This document shows, piece after piece, positions 1 to 13,734 of a stretch of DNA of 64,000 nt (the stretch's first letter is position 1; each line of letters opens with the position of its first letter). The notes below the pieces were generated by a model. The model did no database searches. It was not told the origin of the DNA and was given only the letters and a program-made list of their open reading frames with translations. Origin of the DNA: Liolophura sinensis (taxonomy: Eukaryota; Mollusca; Polyplacophora; Chitonida; Chitonidae); NCBI RefSeq assembly GCF_032854445.1, contig NC_088295.1, forward strand, positions 38,160,510 to 38,224,509, read 5' to 3'. A program made the position numbers and the translations under genes.

Positions 1-1714
1 TAAAACCGTGCTCAATTCAACGTAATATTTTCTGTGTGCAATTGTGCATTGGGGCGAGAAGCAGGCCATTCTGCTTGTGATGAGCATATGCTTAATGTTG
101 TGGTAGGCTTGTGTTGAGAGTGACTGCTCGTTAAATGAAATATGGTAATAATGTGTTTCCAGAGTTTGTTAGAATGATAAATTTTATACTTATGTGTTAC
201 GAATCAAGACCATGTTTTGTCTTTGACTTATAGTATATCCTAGTTTGTTGGGGATTTTTGGGGGTCTGTAACGGTGACATTGCATTGCTTAACACGCGTC
301 TTTCAAGTAGAAACAAAGGAGGAAGCAAACTTACTGGGTTAAAAACGTTCAAATGAGATAAATAAAAATTATCAAATTCGAAAGATAAATCACTTTATAA
401 GAGGATTGCTCATCGATACCGGTACTGTTCTTTCATGAAATTATGAAATATGTGCGCATTTCGAAATAATACTCAAGCTTATTAGGGTGCAAGAATTTCT
501 GCAGGATATCTGCAATAAATCCCTTTCTTGAGATTGTTTTATTTATTTTGGTCAAGATCTGTTAAGATTTTTAAAATACCTTTGCTTCTGCCATGACGTC
601 ACGCCGATGATACTTGTTTAAAGTGCAGAATATTTCAGTGGGATATCATATGTATTACAACCAGTCTTTTGTAGATGACATTTAGGGCCTATTAGGCCTA
701 TTTAGGGCTACAGTGCAAGATGAATTTACAACCAAAATCATATGGATACTATTTGGAAGAATGAAGTCAAGAAGATGGGCAAATAGTGCTTTGATTGTAA
801 ATATACATTGTCTACAATCGAAATTACTTATTTATCAAGTGTAACAATTAGTGTTCCTAAAGTTTTGTCAAATTCAAGTTACCTAAATTGTTTCAGCAAA
901 AAGGCAATGTGGGAACGTTTGGCAGACAGACAGTGTTCCCTGGTGTTTCGGCTATACACTCCCCTGTGATATTGATATTTCTAAGCCATGAATCGCTTAC
1001 AAAATGAGGCAATTCGACTTTCCCAAGGCTCCGATAAGAAATGATTAATTTGCACCCTTCATCCACAGGAGAGTCCTTCTGGTAGCGAGGCCGTTCCCTT
1101 ACAGAACGGTTTCACTCAGACGGAACAGAACGGCTCCAATATATCATTCCAAAAGCTCCGTAACATTTTGACATCGTTTGCAGTGCAGATGCATTGCCAG
1201 AGCTTTTCAAATAACAGCACCAATCGATAAAGTGTCGTTGTACTGACGGCATATAAACAATCCGACGGAGAGATCTCTACTTTATTATTGTTGTGACATC
1301 AATCATCCCAGTGCACAGACCAGCACCGTTTTAAGACGCATATAGCTAACATGCCATCAAAATACGTCCCAGCGGGCTTAGGTCCAGATTTCAGAAAGGT
1401 GTGTTTTTTTTGTGTTTTTTTTTTGCAATTTAAGCTCATATACAAGCTTAATAACTTGTTCGCGGGAAAGCACATTTCCATATATCAAAGGACATTTTCC
1501 GGAGGGAAAAAACGGACTTGAAGTTAGGAATCGATATGCAATTCGAAAATTTAGATAAACTGAAACATAACATCTCGTACAAAATCTAAGTTTATAAAGA
1601 TCATGGTTTGTCGCTTTTTTTCAATACTTTGACCAGACAAAATTACACATTGCTTGATTTATTAGCTTCTTTATTTTGTATCTAAAGCCATACTCAAGAC
1701 TTTTTAACTCAGTT
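1..1714. other. Non-coding DNA, nothing recognised
   Basis: AT-rich sequence with only short open frames (60 codons or fewer) and no recognised element. A small hairpin around 'ccgttcccttacagaacgg' near 1090-1110 is the only local structure noticed. Confidence 0.6.
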
Positions 1715-2585
1715 GACGGCAGTGGGCGAGGTTCACAACTACAGTTTATTTCTTTTAGCTTATATTCAGCTGTCTGTGAAATCAGTTATACTCGCTACTA
1801 AAATTGCCTTTAATCAGTGACGCGTAAACAAACTCAAGCTCTACACATCCTTAGTTGGAGGTTCATATTCTTGCAAAGAAAATGAAGTTAGAACGCTTTA
1901 TTCGACACCAAGAATTCATTGTCGTCATAACTGACACAAGTGACATGTTGCACAATGGGCGTGGAGAGTAATTTGTTTTACAAAAGTTGCACCAACATGT
2001 GGTTTGGACAAACTGCTTCTAGTAACACAGCCTTCGTTACTATCTCCACGCATAGACTACATTGTTTTTTTTTTTATTACAGAACATGCAACTCTAAGAT
2101 CATCCAGCCATTAGATAATAAACTACAAGATATAAAATATAATTTATCTGTTAAGGTTATATAATACTAAAAGCTGTAGATAATTTCAAATACGGCAGTG
2201 CCAGAAACAGGGTTTAGAATGAAGTCGATAGGAACTAAGGTAACTGGTGCCACCTCCCTTCAAAACATACCGGACTCCGCCGATTCCCCAGCATGCCACT
2301 TGTCTTTTGAATAATTATGACTTCACCCTGAGACAATGAGTTCTTGCCGTCGAACTGTGCTTATGCGGTTTAACGTCATGAATTAGAAAAGGTGTTCTAA
2401 CTTCATTTTCTTTGCAAGGATATGAATTTTCAGAATATCTATGTGTAGACCTTGTGTTGCCGAGTGTCGCTGACTAAAAGCAATTTTTGTAGCATGTATG
2501 ACTGTTATTACAGAGAGCTGAATAAGGAAATAAAAGAAATAGACTATAGCTCATTACATGCATAAGGTGCACTGGCTACTTCTAG
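1715..2585. mobile_element. Old foldback (inverted-repeat) element
   Basis: Left arm about 1715-1965 and right arm about 2265-2585 are reverse complements of each other over most of their length. The best conserved core is a perfect 22-bp match (1873-1894 against 2394-2415) containing 'tgcaaagaaaatgaagtt' sequence. Further out, 'ttcagct.tctgt', 'aaaattgc.ttta.tcag.gac' and 'tatttctttta' also pair, and further in 'ttcgac..caagaa.tcattgtc' does. The arms carry many substitutions and small indels. The roughly 300-bp centre has no coding potential. This fits a non-autonomous foldback or MITE-like DNA element, or an old local inverted duplication; no target-site duplication was established. Confidence 0.65.
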
Positions 2586-2606
2586 ATTTGCAATATAAGG
2601 CAAATT

Positions 2607-3460
2607 AAGCAAGGCAGCGAGGTAGCGACGCTAACCTGACCTGGCTGCCTCGCTGCCTCGCTCCGCATCACAAAGGTAGATGTAGCGAGCTATATAGAGA
2701 GACCAACGTGGCCTGGCTGCTTCGAGGACTCGCAATGTATTATAAAGGTCTAGGTAGCGAGGTAGCGAGCTATGTAGCGAGGCTAACGTGACCTTGCTGC
2801 CTGGAGGACTCGCCATGTATCACAAAGTTAGATGTAGCGAGTTATGTATCGAGGCTAACGTGACCTAGCTGCCTTGAGGACTCGCCATGTATTCTAAAGG
2901 TCTGGTTAGCGAGGTAGCGAGCTATGTAGAGAGGCTAACGTGCCCTGGCTACCTCGATAACTCGCCGTGTATTATAAAGGTCTAGGCAGCGAGGTAGCGA
3001 GATATGTAGCAAGTGTAACGTGACCTTGCTGCCTCAATGACTCGCCATGTATCACAAAGTTAAATGTAGCGAGCTATGTAGAGAGTCTAACTTGACCTGG
3101 CTACCTCGACGACTCGTCATGTATTATAAAGGTCTAGGCAACGTGGTAGCGAGCTATGTAGCGAGGCTAACGTGCCCTGGCTACCTCGCTGACTAGCCGT
3201 GTATTATAAACGTCAAGGTAGCGAAGTAATGAGGCTAATATGACCTGGCTTGCTCGAGTACTCGCCCTGTATCAGAAAGGTAGATGTTGCGAGTTTTGTT
3301 GCCAGGCTAACATAACCTGGCAGCCTCTAGGACCCGTCCTGTGTCACAATGGTAGATGCGGGGAGATATGTAGTGAGGCTAACGTGACCCGATTGGATCG
3401 AGAATTAGAGGTAGCAAGGTACATGTAGCGCGCTATGTAGCTAGATTAACCTGACCTGCG
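2607..3460. repeat. Minisatellite with alternating units of about 71 and 80 bp, about 11 copies
   Basis: The anchor 'gcgagctatgtagcgaggctaacgtg' type motif recurs at about 2686, 2765, 2836, 2916, 2997, 3068, 3149, 3225, 3288, 3360 and 3427. Spacings run 79, 71, 80, 81, 71, 81, then shorten and decay. The long form has an extra 'gcgaggta' step before the anchor, so the underlying unit looks like a dimer of about 150 bp. It starts about 20 bases beyond the right arm of the foldback element. Short open frames in it are repeat artefacts. Confidence 0.9.
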
Positions 3461-4559
3461 TATTTCCAGAATGTTAAATACGTGATAAATCCAGACCCAC
3501 TGAAAACCTAAAACATGACATACTCAGTTTCCTTCCGTACGGAAAATTAATTCTCGTAGTCTCTACATGCATACATGGGCTATATGTATGTATTTCAACA
3601 GGGCATTTTCTCGTCCTAAAATACACCTCAACTATAGAAAGAAAAACCAAGCAGGATTCCACCAATAAATAAATACAAATAAATCTGAGGATTAGGGCGT
3701 TTTTGAGAATATCAATAGCTCACCAGAGCCGCACGGTACAGGAAAGGGAAGTCTCTCGGCGAGACAGTGAATATTTTAGCAAACTGAATACAGAGTTGTG
3801 CACTTAGCGCGCGAACATCAATCGTTTGTCGTGCGTTATTTTTACCCCGGCCATTCAACCGGTTGAATATAATTTTGGGATTTAAATCCGGACAAGGAAA
3901 TAACGACTCGGACTGTGGCTTGACGTGATATATGCATTCTATGCATTATGCATGACCTCCGATAAGCAAAATGGATTCGGACAACCCGTACAACTGGCAT
4001 ACTGAGTAGGGGTTAAAGACTCGTCTCTCGGGGGTATCTCAAACAAACCGATTTAAGCAAACATCAATGACTCAGCTTTAAAACAGCTTTTGTTTTTGTC
4101 TGTTTTATAAAAACAAAGCTGTAAATTTTTTTCAGCAGCTATGGCCTTAAATAACCTTAAATATAAATCGGAATCTACAGATAGTTATGAATGGAATTAT
4201 TGTCTGCGGATTTGTCATGTTATATCCAGTCAAACAATAATCTTCGTTACAAGTTAATTTTTATACATAATAATTCTTAGCTTTATGACAAATTTTTGTA
4301 GTTTAATCAATACGATATTTCTCTCGTGTTCTACTAGGATCGAAGTGTATAAAGTACCAACTGACAAGTTATCCTGTTGAAAAGTTTTTCTACGGAAATT
4401 CATCAAGTAGGAATTAAATAAATCATGAAATCCCGTAGATTTAGAAATCGAGTGTTCACATGACAGGGAACTCAGCCATCATTTCAAGAGTAACCAGTCA
4501 CGATTTCATGAACGGTAACCAATGACTTATATCTAGGAAAAATTATGCCAAGGTTATTC
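3461..4559. other. Non-coding DNA, nothing recognised
   Basis: No coding frame of interest and no repeat seen between the minisatellite and the GTCTGTC-rich tract. Confidence 0.55.
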
Positions 4560-4925
4560 TACTGGGAAGTTGAATCAGTCGGTATGTGGGTCTGTCATTT
4601 GTATCAGTTCTGTCGGTCTGTCTGTCGGTTGAATCAGTCAGCTCGTCGGTTTGTCTGTGGATTGAATCAGCTTGTCTGTCGGTCGAATCAATCAGTCTGT
4701 CGGTCAGTTATAGTCGATCAATCTGTCCATGCGCTGATTAAATCAGTCAGTGTGTCGCTATGTCGGTTGGGTCAGCCAGTCTGTCTGTCCGCATTTGGAT
4801 GGGATCATTCCATCTGTTTGTCGGTCGGCCCGTCTATTAAATCAGTCCGTAAGTCGTTATGCCCGTTGTTAAATCAATCAATCAAAAAATAAATCAATAA
4901 ATCAGTAAGCCAATCAATAAATCAA
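4560..4925. repeat. Degenerate GTCTGTCGGTTGAATCA low-complexity tract
   Basis: Imperfect repeats of GTCTGTCGGT / TTGAATCAGTC run to about 4860 and then change to AATCAATAAATCA repeats up to about 4925. The 115-residue open frame on the plus strand across it is rich in S, V, C, R, L and Q in a repeating pattern and is a product of the repeat, not a gene. Confidence 0.75.
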
Positions 4926-7034
4926 TCGGCTCTACCTCTGCTCACACCGAGCTTATTACTCAAACTGCCACCTTGGTATTGTAGAGAGGTGATTGATGCT
5001 GATACGTGATGAGGCCTCACAGCAACTCGCTACCTGTCCTGCCTTCCCAGTCCTCACGGGCATCACTTAAACCTCCAGCGGTTGGCCACTTCGATTTCTT
5101 CGGGCGCCCCACTTTGCCGACTTACAAGTCTAATTTAGGAAAAGTTAATTTCCCCCAACATGTTTGTTCTCGCCCGAAATCCCCCTGCTCCATCAAATAA
5201 AGAGATCTTACTAGGCTTAGGTAAATAGGGCTTCTCATAGCAGACGAGAGGAAAGGCCCGGAAAAGACCGTTTGAACAAGTAACTCTCATAGCTTTATCC
5301 CCACCAATTCCCATCCATATTAAGATTTCCTGCCTAAGAAAACACGAACAGGGTCCAGAGAAGCCGGGCTACCATTTCAGATATTCTATCAATTTTTCCT
5401 CTTCTCCCTTCGGTGGTGCTTGAACAGTAGATGGTGTCCGTAGGGAGAGGCATATTCCGTATCTGTTTCTCAAAGAATCCATAAACTCCGGTATCCTATC
5501 CTCCAGACTGTTTGGTAACAAAATATTACCTTGATCCGGATACTCTTTGACAAGCTCAACCAGTTTGGAAATTCAGCTATTGATTTTGTTTGAAACATGC
5601 TTTCTGGGACGAATGCCATCGTCAAGGCACTTTTAACTGAAATTGTAACTAAGCCTGTCAATTTCTCAGCCGTGCCACGCAACCTTCCACGCAGCTGCAA
5701 AATATTCGTCTATTTTTTTAACCTTTTTTTCTTTTTCACGCTAACTATGGACAGTCTTTGGAGTAGAGATTTGCTGGGGCTTCCACAATGAAAGGGGGCA
5801 TGACAAAAGCCAACAAATGTGACTTTCCACGACATTGGTTATAAGGAACAGTTTTGGATTTGTTGCGTAACAAGAAGACTCACGATGTATGCCTTCTCTA
5901 GCAGAAACAGCTAATTCAACCTGATCGATATTTGCAATTAACCTAATATCAACTTGGCTTCTTTTATTGTTAGGCGATCGGTACAAACTTGACACCCACA
6001 AATCGATAAGCCCCGATCGATCTTGATTGCCGATTCCCCCCAGACGGCCACTTATGTAATCGCTTAAGGTTGAAGTCATTGTGTGGCATGTAATGAAAAC
6101 TTGACGCAAAACCGCCTCAGCTGCACAAGATGTTTTATGTCTCCCTTGTGGTTAAATGCTTTAACAATATACTTGGTTCGTAAGCATCGTCGTGAGATGT
6201 AGACCAGTGTTGTAGTAAAGACGCTCCCTGGGAATTGTTTTTCCTATGCACATCTTCTTCCTCAACAAGTATTATTCCTATAAATCTGTATAAAGTGCGG
6301 AAAGTTAAAACGGTTGAAATAAATGACAACAACCGTGCTTCATACTTGACTTGAAATCAGCTTAGCCAGTAGTTTAGAAAAATCAGGTGCTGGGATATCA
6401 GGTACAAGACAGACAAACAACGTCATACTATTAACATATAGGTGCCTTTGCAGGTTTTTTACAAGAATGTTTTGACCATTTATTAAAAGATTTGTCCAAG
6501 ACAACGGCTTCACACGAGACTTACTTGTTGAAATACAATAAAATTGCATTACACAAGGCATAGGTTTATCAATCAACACAAATGTTCTTAAGGAATGAAA
6601 AGACAAGAAGGTGTTAACTAACTTGAACAATGCAGCATCAGCTCGCGCAAAGTTGTCTTCGTTTAAACTCACTGAAGCTACAGTTAATAACTTATCTAGG
6701 GGTTTACGATTTGCTCCCGGTCAGTTTGGTCAGTTCAGCCTTAAACAAGTTGAGATGCAACATTGCCAGTCCGTTAATTTCTCTACTTAGGATTAAGGGA
6801 GTACTCACAATTTTTAATATCTTAACAACAGCTTTTAATACCAATGCTACACACCTTTCAGTATGTAGGTGTCGACGTTATTACGCAGTAACGTTATTGT
6901 GACATTCATTTTTTCCTGTCCCAGAGCATTGTTCATGTTATTGTTAAATTCCATTCGTTATCACCTGGCTTGATATCAGTTTTAGGACCGAAACAGTCTG
7001 ACTACGCTGTGTTTCGTCTTCCTTCCTTGGTAAC
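4926..7034. other. Non-coding DNA, unrecognised minus-strand open frames
   Basis: Two minus-strand frames of 122 (5741-6109) and 110 codons (6340-6672) lie here. Neither shows a known motif or coding-like codon pattern and no splice context supports them, so I leave them uncalled. Confidence 0.5.
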
Positions 7035-7200
7035 AATTGGTCGGCCATGGTTAGCATATTGTGACAGGATAACCCGTCATGTTTGTAGTCTTCTGCATGT
7101 CGTTTCAGGAAGACAGCACTATAAATATGAGACCGTCTTGCTAGTAGGAGGCATCGTCGTGATATGATCTATATAATGCTAAAGCGATGTTTAACGACTT
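7035..7200 (+). mobile_element. tRNA-derived SINE (family 1), 3' fragment
   Basis: Shares the family-1 body with the copies near 13.8, 15.8 and 20.8 kb: 'gacaggataacccgtcatg', 'tcaggaagacagcactata', 'aggaggcatcgtcgtgatat' and a 'gatgtttaacg' tail. The tRNA-like head is missing or too worn to see. Same orientation as the other copies. Confidence 0.6.
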
Positions 7201-10200
7201 GGTAATAGGACAAAAAGTGAGTACATGTAAATACTGGCAGCATTGGGCAGACAGTCATCCAAGGATTGTTCCAAGTTCATGTTTTACAGCTGCTGTGGCT
7301 CACTGCGTCAACAGAGCTCTGTACGTACACAGGATGTTAAGAATTTCATAACTCTGTTGAGTGTCGTCTGAGCTATACTGCAAGTTTATGTTACCATGGT
7401 TACCCATATATTGATCTTGATGACCAGCAAATTTCAAGGGCTTGTGTGACTGAGTTAAAATGACGACTAAAGCCTTCAGAGCAACTGTTTTTAGGAAGAC
7501 ATTGACGAGAGTTGTATGGATGGTCCTCATCTAGAGGATAGTTTGTAAATACAGGCTCTAGGCCGAAAGTAGCTCTTCAGACGTGAAAACATATATCTAC
7601 TCTTGTTGGTTAAAAGTAATTCTTGAAAGTTGCCAGTAATTTAATATTCCAGCTGGTGTGTAAGACTTGGTTCTCAAGACTGGTAATGAAAAGACTTCAA
7701 CTGTTGCGACTACGCTAATCAAATAGGGATCTTAATTTGCAAGATTTCAAAAATCAGGACTAACCTTCATATTTTGAGCTATGTTTACATCTGTTACAGT
7801 TTAAAGATGTACATCCCTCATGATCTCAGATTGAACCAAATGATACATTCATGCATAGATCTCAAACTAAATGAATAAGCTGAAGAAAATCAATCAGTCA
7901 AGAACTGCACGCCTTAGAACAGCGCGCATATTTGACATAACCATTGAAACTATATCTCTGCCTGGATAGAACAAACATCGCTCTTCTTACGTCCCACACA
8001 AACATGGGCTCAAATACACCGTTAATCACTGGAAAGACTGGGTGAGGTAACGTTCGTGACGCGCTGTAATAAAGTGGCTGCTAATCATGGTCATACTAGA
8101 ACCCTAGGCGTGTGGGTGGAAGTCAGTGAAACAAGATGAACTGTTCAATTACGTCTGACTTGAAAGGCATTCAGGAATCTGATGCAATTTTAATCCATAA
8201 GCCATAGAGTCAAAGCTGCAAAGTGAACGTCGTCCGGAGGAAAGCTTCAGTGAAGGCAAATTTATGTCACAAGACTGGGAGATTTTATATTTTCTGAAGA
8301 ATTAGTATTTTTTGATGGAATTAGGTGTAAAAGGACTGAAGTGAAATAATCAGAAATGTTTTGTTTCGTTCCTTTTTTTACAACCTCTTGAGATGTAGTA
8401 AACTTGTGGGAAAGGGTAGCAATGCATTTAAAGGGAGAAAATCACGTCATAAATTTTCTTAAATAATTAATTCTTCCATTATGTAAAAATGATTAAGAAA
8501 ACAATCGCATTACAGTGTAGGGACCTTTGTCAGGAAAAAAAAATAACAATTTCACGCTGATGTAGGAGAAAGAGTTGAAAAGCTAATTTCTTCATTTTAC
8601 CCAGTCTATTATATTTATATATGTTATCTTGGACTGTGGTAATATGTAAAGTACTCTCTAATAAAACATCATATCATTAATAACCATATATCATAGTCTT
8701 CTTAACTAAACTGACTTAATATGCATTTTGTTAGGGTAGAGGAACCAAATATAAAAGCCACGACTAATCTGCACCCGGTGACTTTCCTGAGAACTAGCAC
8801 TTGCTACGCCAAAGATTGCAGTTGAATTACATCAGAATCTCATCTAATAGAGCTGTTCTTCGCCAACGTTCATTTATTCTGGCCAGTGGCTATAATGGAG
8901 GCAAATCTCCTGGGCTAAATCCGACATTGTTCTAATGTCATATCGCAAGCGATTAATCCAGCCATGGCCAATGAAGAGAAACCGGTATTGATGAGCCCAA
9001 TAAAAACACTCGCTGGGAAAATTGGACATTGTTCATATCGCAGAGACAGGAGTATATGAAGGTCAGACCAGCGGTGCCAGTTGATATTCAGACGCCAATC
9101 CAATCATGTAATATACCGCTATCATCTATACCACCCATCTCCCATCAGTCCGTCATGGCGGAGGTACAAGGATGTAATAACACTGGTCTGTTAGCCTCGT
9201 CATTGCCCCGGGGTTTTATCATGGGCAATAATTACAAACTCTTCAAACTGGCGATAAGACCAGCAAAGCGTGTTACATACCGAGTTGGAGAGTTAGCCCG
9301 CTCCGCGAATATACCATAGCTTGAGGTCATGTGATAACCGTATAATTAGCATAAATCACACCATTGGTCTAGACTGATTTCATGTACCCTACCATTACGA
9401 ATGAAACTGTGCCTCCTCATACAACTGGAAGTTATAAACGTCTGTGCTCTTGGGCTGGCTTTAAAATTGAAGTTACAAAATAACTATTTCAGCGTCCCAT
9501 AACCCTCGGCGGTGGTGTGGCTTTTTCCAGAACAACCACCATTAGTTTCGAAGGGTAGAACAAAACCGTCCATGATCTGTTCTGAATTGTCTCATGTTTC
9601 CAGTTTAATATGTGTACGAGTTCCTGCCACGGGGCTTTAAAACCTACTCAATCTTTGCCGATGATCTGCCGATACATTTCCCCTGGGAATAGAAGTGAGT
9701 TCTGATCACTCGGCATTTAATCGAAGTCCGCACAAATTAATAAGACAAGTAAGACATGTGGACAAAACAAAGCAAAATTATCTGGGTCTTCGTCGAAAAT
9801 ATATACCGTATAAATTTGTTAAATTTAGTCGATCCGAATTTCTACGCCCAAATGACAATATAATTTATCACTCTAAAAAGGTTGCAGAATTTTCAGAACA
9901 GGCTTACAAAATAGTCAGTTTGTTGAAGTCGTAAAGATCTTAGTGGTTGTTGGATTCTGTCGCCATCTTATGCCTTTATAAATTGATTCTTTATCTTGTA
10001 ATGTTAAAGGGCAAAACATACCGACTTTGGAGAATGTGTATACGGCCAGGTAAAGATCTGTTCAGATGCATTTGAACAAGAAGTTCGTCGTCCATTTTGG
10101 TTGAAGGTTGGTTTATGAATGCCTGATTTGACGTCTGGATAGATTCCCAATAGGTAAGGTTTTTTTGATAATCTCACCTGCAAAAGAAAATTTTTTCGAT

Positions 10201-10244
10201 ATGAAAGTGTTGTTGTAGTTTGATATGATACAGTTTTCGTTTTT
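7201..10244. other. Non-coding DNA, nothing recognised
   Basis: A 96-codon plus-strand frame at 9029-9319 lies in a locally more balanced composition but has no recognisable similarity. Nothing else stands out. Confidence 0.5.
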
Positions 10245-10350
10245 CCCAGAAGAAGTTATGAGGATCCATAAGACATTCGCTTTCGAGAATTAAGACATGA
10301 CACATTTCTGCTCGAGATGACTGAGAATTAACTATGCTAGAGCAAGATAA
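10245..10350. repeat. Direct duplication, copy 1
   Basis: A segment around 'actttcgagaattaagac' (here 'gctttcgagaattaagac') and 'ctcgagatgactga' is repeated about 270 bp downstream at 10516-10612 in the same order and orientation, with several substitutions. Neither copy codes for anything recognisable. Confidence 0.6.
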
Positions 10351-10515
10351 GGGTGACTGTTTAATCATTTACTGGAACAGTTAAAATAAACCCTGAATTC
10401 GGTAAATTTACGATTGGCCGTATTTCACCGGTTACGTGTGATCATTTACCACCTATCACGCTGTCGTCGCTGCCTAGGTTTTACTCTATGTGCTGTGCGT
10501 CTTTAATTATTTTCA

Positions 10516-10612
10516 TTTCTCAGGCGAAAGTGAGGATCTCCAAAACATTCACTTTCGAGAATTAAGACCTGACACAGTTCTACTCGAGATGACTGACAAT
10601 TAGTTTTGCTCG
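10516..10612. repeat. Direct duplication, copy 2
   Basis: Second copy of the segment at 10245-10350: 'gaggatctccaaaacattc', 'tttcgagaattaagacctg' and 'actcgagatgactgacaatt' all have counterparts in copy 1. The spacing of about 270 bp suggests a local duplication or two adjacent insertions of the same unit. Confidence 0.6.
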
Positions 10613-13600
10613 TGGAGTATGAAGGTGACTTGGGTAGGGAGTATATCTAAATGTTAATGTTTCTATTTGTTGCCAACTGACACGCGTTTCAAAACATGAA
10701 CAGTAAGAGAACACGGCAGAAGCGAGCTGATCGAGGAGTCAACGGGTTTCATTGGTCAATTCAAACGTATCCTAATTCACAGTGAAAGTTACATTCATCT
10801 TCTTTCGGGATTCACAGACTTCGTTGTTTTCCCGTCGATAAGAAAGTGCCATGTGACCAAATCATTTCAGGTCATTACATTCGAAAACGTATAATGTGGA
10901 TTGATTTTCAGGATATATATGGTGACAAATCCCGGCCACAGTAGACATCTTGGGCAGGGTTTACCTCTAATCCGGTCTGGGCAGCCGGTGCTGCCTACAT
11001 CCGCGTAATGCTTCTAAGTGTGTGTCCTAGACAGCTAACTGTGGATTGAAAGTCATAAATAATCGGTCCACCAGCCATTGTCTGCGGCTGATGGCCTGGC
11101 AAACTGTTTACATTCAGCCTCTGTTCTGCCAAGAAACACTAAGGTTACAGAATAAGCGATTTTCAACGAGACCAAACACACACTGCAAACACCGACCCGT
11201 TATGATGCCTTAGAGGCTAGGACTGATTGGCGCCGCGGTATTACCTGGACAAAACACAGGTAATTGATTTCCTTCCTGTCCTGCCATCAGATCTCAATAA
11301 ACGTAACTCTATATTGCAGCCTTACTGTATTTCAGCTTAACGTCTCGAGTACACTAACCAGAACCAAACACGTTGTCCAGAGGTATCCAAGGAGAAATAT
11401 TGTCCAGCACAACGGGCAAAATGTCAAAGCTGCAGGTTCCGACCAAACACATATCTTCTCCCTCCGAGATTTGCGCTTTCCTATCTGACTGAAGCAGATG
11501 TTCATTTATTCGTCTCTTAGCATGTATGATAAATCGAAAAAGGCCACGAAATATCAAAGTATGTTCGCCTTAACCTATGTATAATACCTCCGCTAAGATA
11601 ACACGTTTGTCCAAAAGTATGTGTGGTTATTATCATGTATTGAAAAGCTGGTGAGATAATTTAATGTCTGAATGTGATTAATGACTGTATAACAAGTTAT
11701 ATATACACGCTGTAAAACGACCAAGGGTCTCACCAGCAACACCTAGAGTTCATTCGTCCAGGAATGAAAAATGAAAAAAATATTCCCTTTGATTCATATT
11801 CTAAGAAGATAAAATTGCTGTTGCTTCCATTGCTTTCAGCTTCTCACCCTGTGGGTATCCATTTGTGTTGACTGAGTGAACCGGAATCTAAATAATATTT
11901 CTTAGTGGTGGACTATCTGGTCAAGTATTTTCGCATGAATCCGTACCATTCCGCGATGGTTTACTTCATAACATACGTGTCTTGATGTCGAATGCTGTTG
12001 TAAGTTGAACGTTATTTCTAATCCTTTACGCTCCGATCTGACAGTATTATGTTTTTTACAACTTTCTCAAGAATTTGTTATATTAGTATATTTCTTAGAC
12101 AACCTATAAAGGCAAGCTGGTTTGTGGAAGGATCGTTTGCTGCCACCCACACCTCGAGAACAATGGAAGCTGGAAAATTCACTATTTCAAACTAAAGCTG
12201 TTGTTACCTAGCGATTGAATGACACGAAGCTTAACCACAGCCCACTGCCTTCCTTTGAGTTTTATGAGATTGGATTGCCTTAAACAGACTGGTACCACAG
12301 TGAATAATCGATCTCGTAATTCCACTGAATTTTGGAAAACACAAACATAAAAATCCAACTTGGGAAGGAAAGATAGAACACAGCCTAACTTAGGTGTGGA
12401 TGTGACAGCTTTCGCGGGTCGACAGGTGAATATGGAAAATTAATCATTAGAGAACATAACATTTACCATCTTCCTTGTCTGTCTTTACAGATCGTGGTAC
12501 CGTCACTGAGCCACCTATAAATCAAAGGTTGGCCATGTTGGACTCCTGTTGTCTGTGAGTTGAGGAATCGGAAGTTCAGTTCCCCGTCTGAGTTGATAGC
12601 AGCTCAGCGAGAGATCGAGCCTTCCAGGTTTAGCCCGAGACACTCGGTCTCGTGCATAACGAGATTTGGATACAGAAAGGATAATCACTCATCGTTAAAA
12701 CTGTACTATTATTCCCGCCGACTCGCCCCATGAGACCTCTTTACATATATTTCTTATTTAAATGCAAGCTCGGGTCCCCATATTAGATGAGTAAAGGCGA
12801 GAGGTTCAGTTGGCTGATCGATAGGGGTTTAATTTACAGAAAGGTCTCGCCAAACATAAAAAATCTAGCCATGGGCTATTATTAGGGGAGAAATTTGATT
12901 TGTTATGATACAACATGGGGTCAATTCCACAAAGCCATTTCTGACTTAATCCAAAATTCAAAACGTCTTCAAAATGCTGATTCTTTTGTCCTGGAAGTTG
13001 AAATTGCGACACATTAATCTTACGACAAAACATTAATGAGGTGATCAAACTTTTAATTACCGGCACCCAAAAATAAATTCTAAAATCATATTTCAAATTT
13101 TGATTTGAAAAAGTCAGAACTGGCTTTGCGCAATGAACTCATGGATGTACGAGTCACTCGTATCTCACCAATTCCGTGTACAGCCAGCTATTTCTGTTGC
13201 AGCAGCTTAAAAATCATTTCATCACACACAATTGCAGTAACATAAATAGTAGTCTTTTGTGTTGTTGTGGTGATTGGGGCGGCGTTGTCTTGTTATGAGA
13301 TCCTTCCCTTGGTGGTAGCCCTTCACTCGGTGACGGATCTATCCCTGACCTTGTACACAGGAAGTCACTTCTCGTCCATCAGGAAACGGTCGAACAGATA
13401 TCCGGCATGTCCTTCTATCAAGAGCCTGATTAACCCGTCTAACTGACCAGGTTCAGAACATCTGTAGATGTGACCGATTCTTCAAACAGCTCTCCATAGT
13501 GTACCAGGAGTACCTTTAATTCTAGGTTTCCTACAAATGCAGAATGATCAAGTAATCGATGTATTGGTCACTGTTAGTAGACGACAGCCAGGGCAGGCTG

Positions 13601-13734
13601 TAAAAAGCCACCCGTTCCACAATGGCAACAGCAGGGTGTTTACCACCATCACACACCTGTGACACCACACCACCAGTTTACACATGTAAATATCAAACGG
13701 GTTTTAACGGGAGACACAGCAACTGCCTGGTTTG
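10613..13734. other. Non-coding DNA, nothing recognised
   Basis: Short open frames only. Around 12520-12690 the text has a faint tRNA-SINE flavour but no A/B box pair could be placed. Confidence 0.5.

Noticed and set aside
4545-4892. 115-codon plus-strand open frame
   Set aside because: Composed of degenerate GTCTGTC repeats; the protein pattern mirrors the DNA repeat.
12520-12690. Possible tRNA-like or SINE sequence
   Set aside because: No A box and B box at suitable spacing and no shared body with either SINE family.
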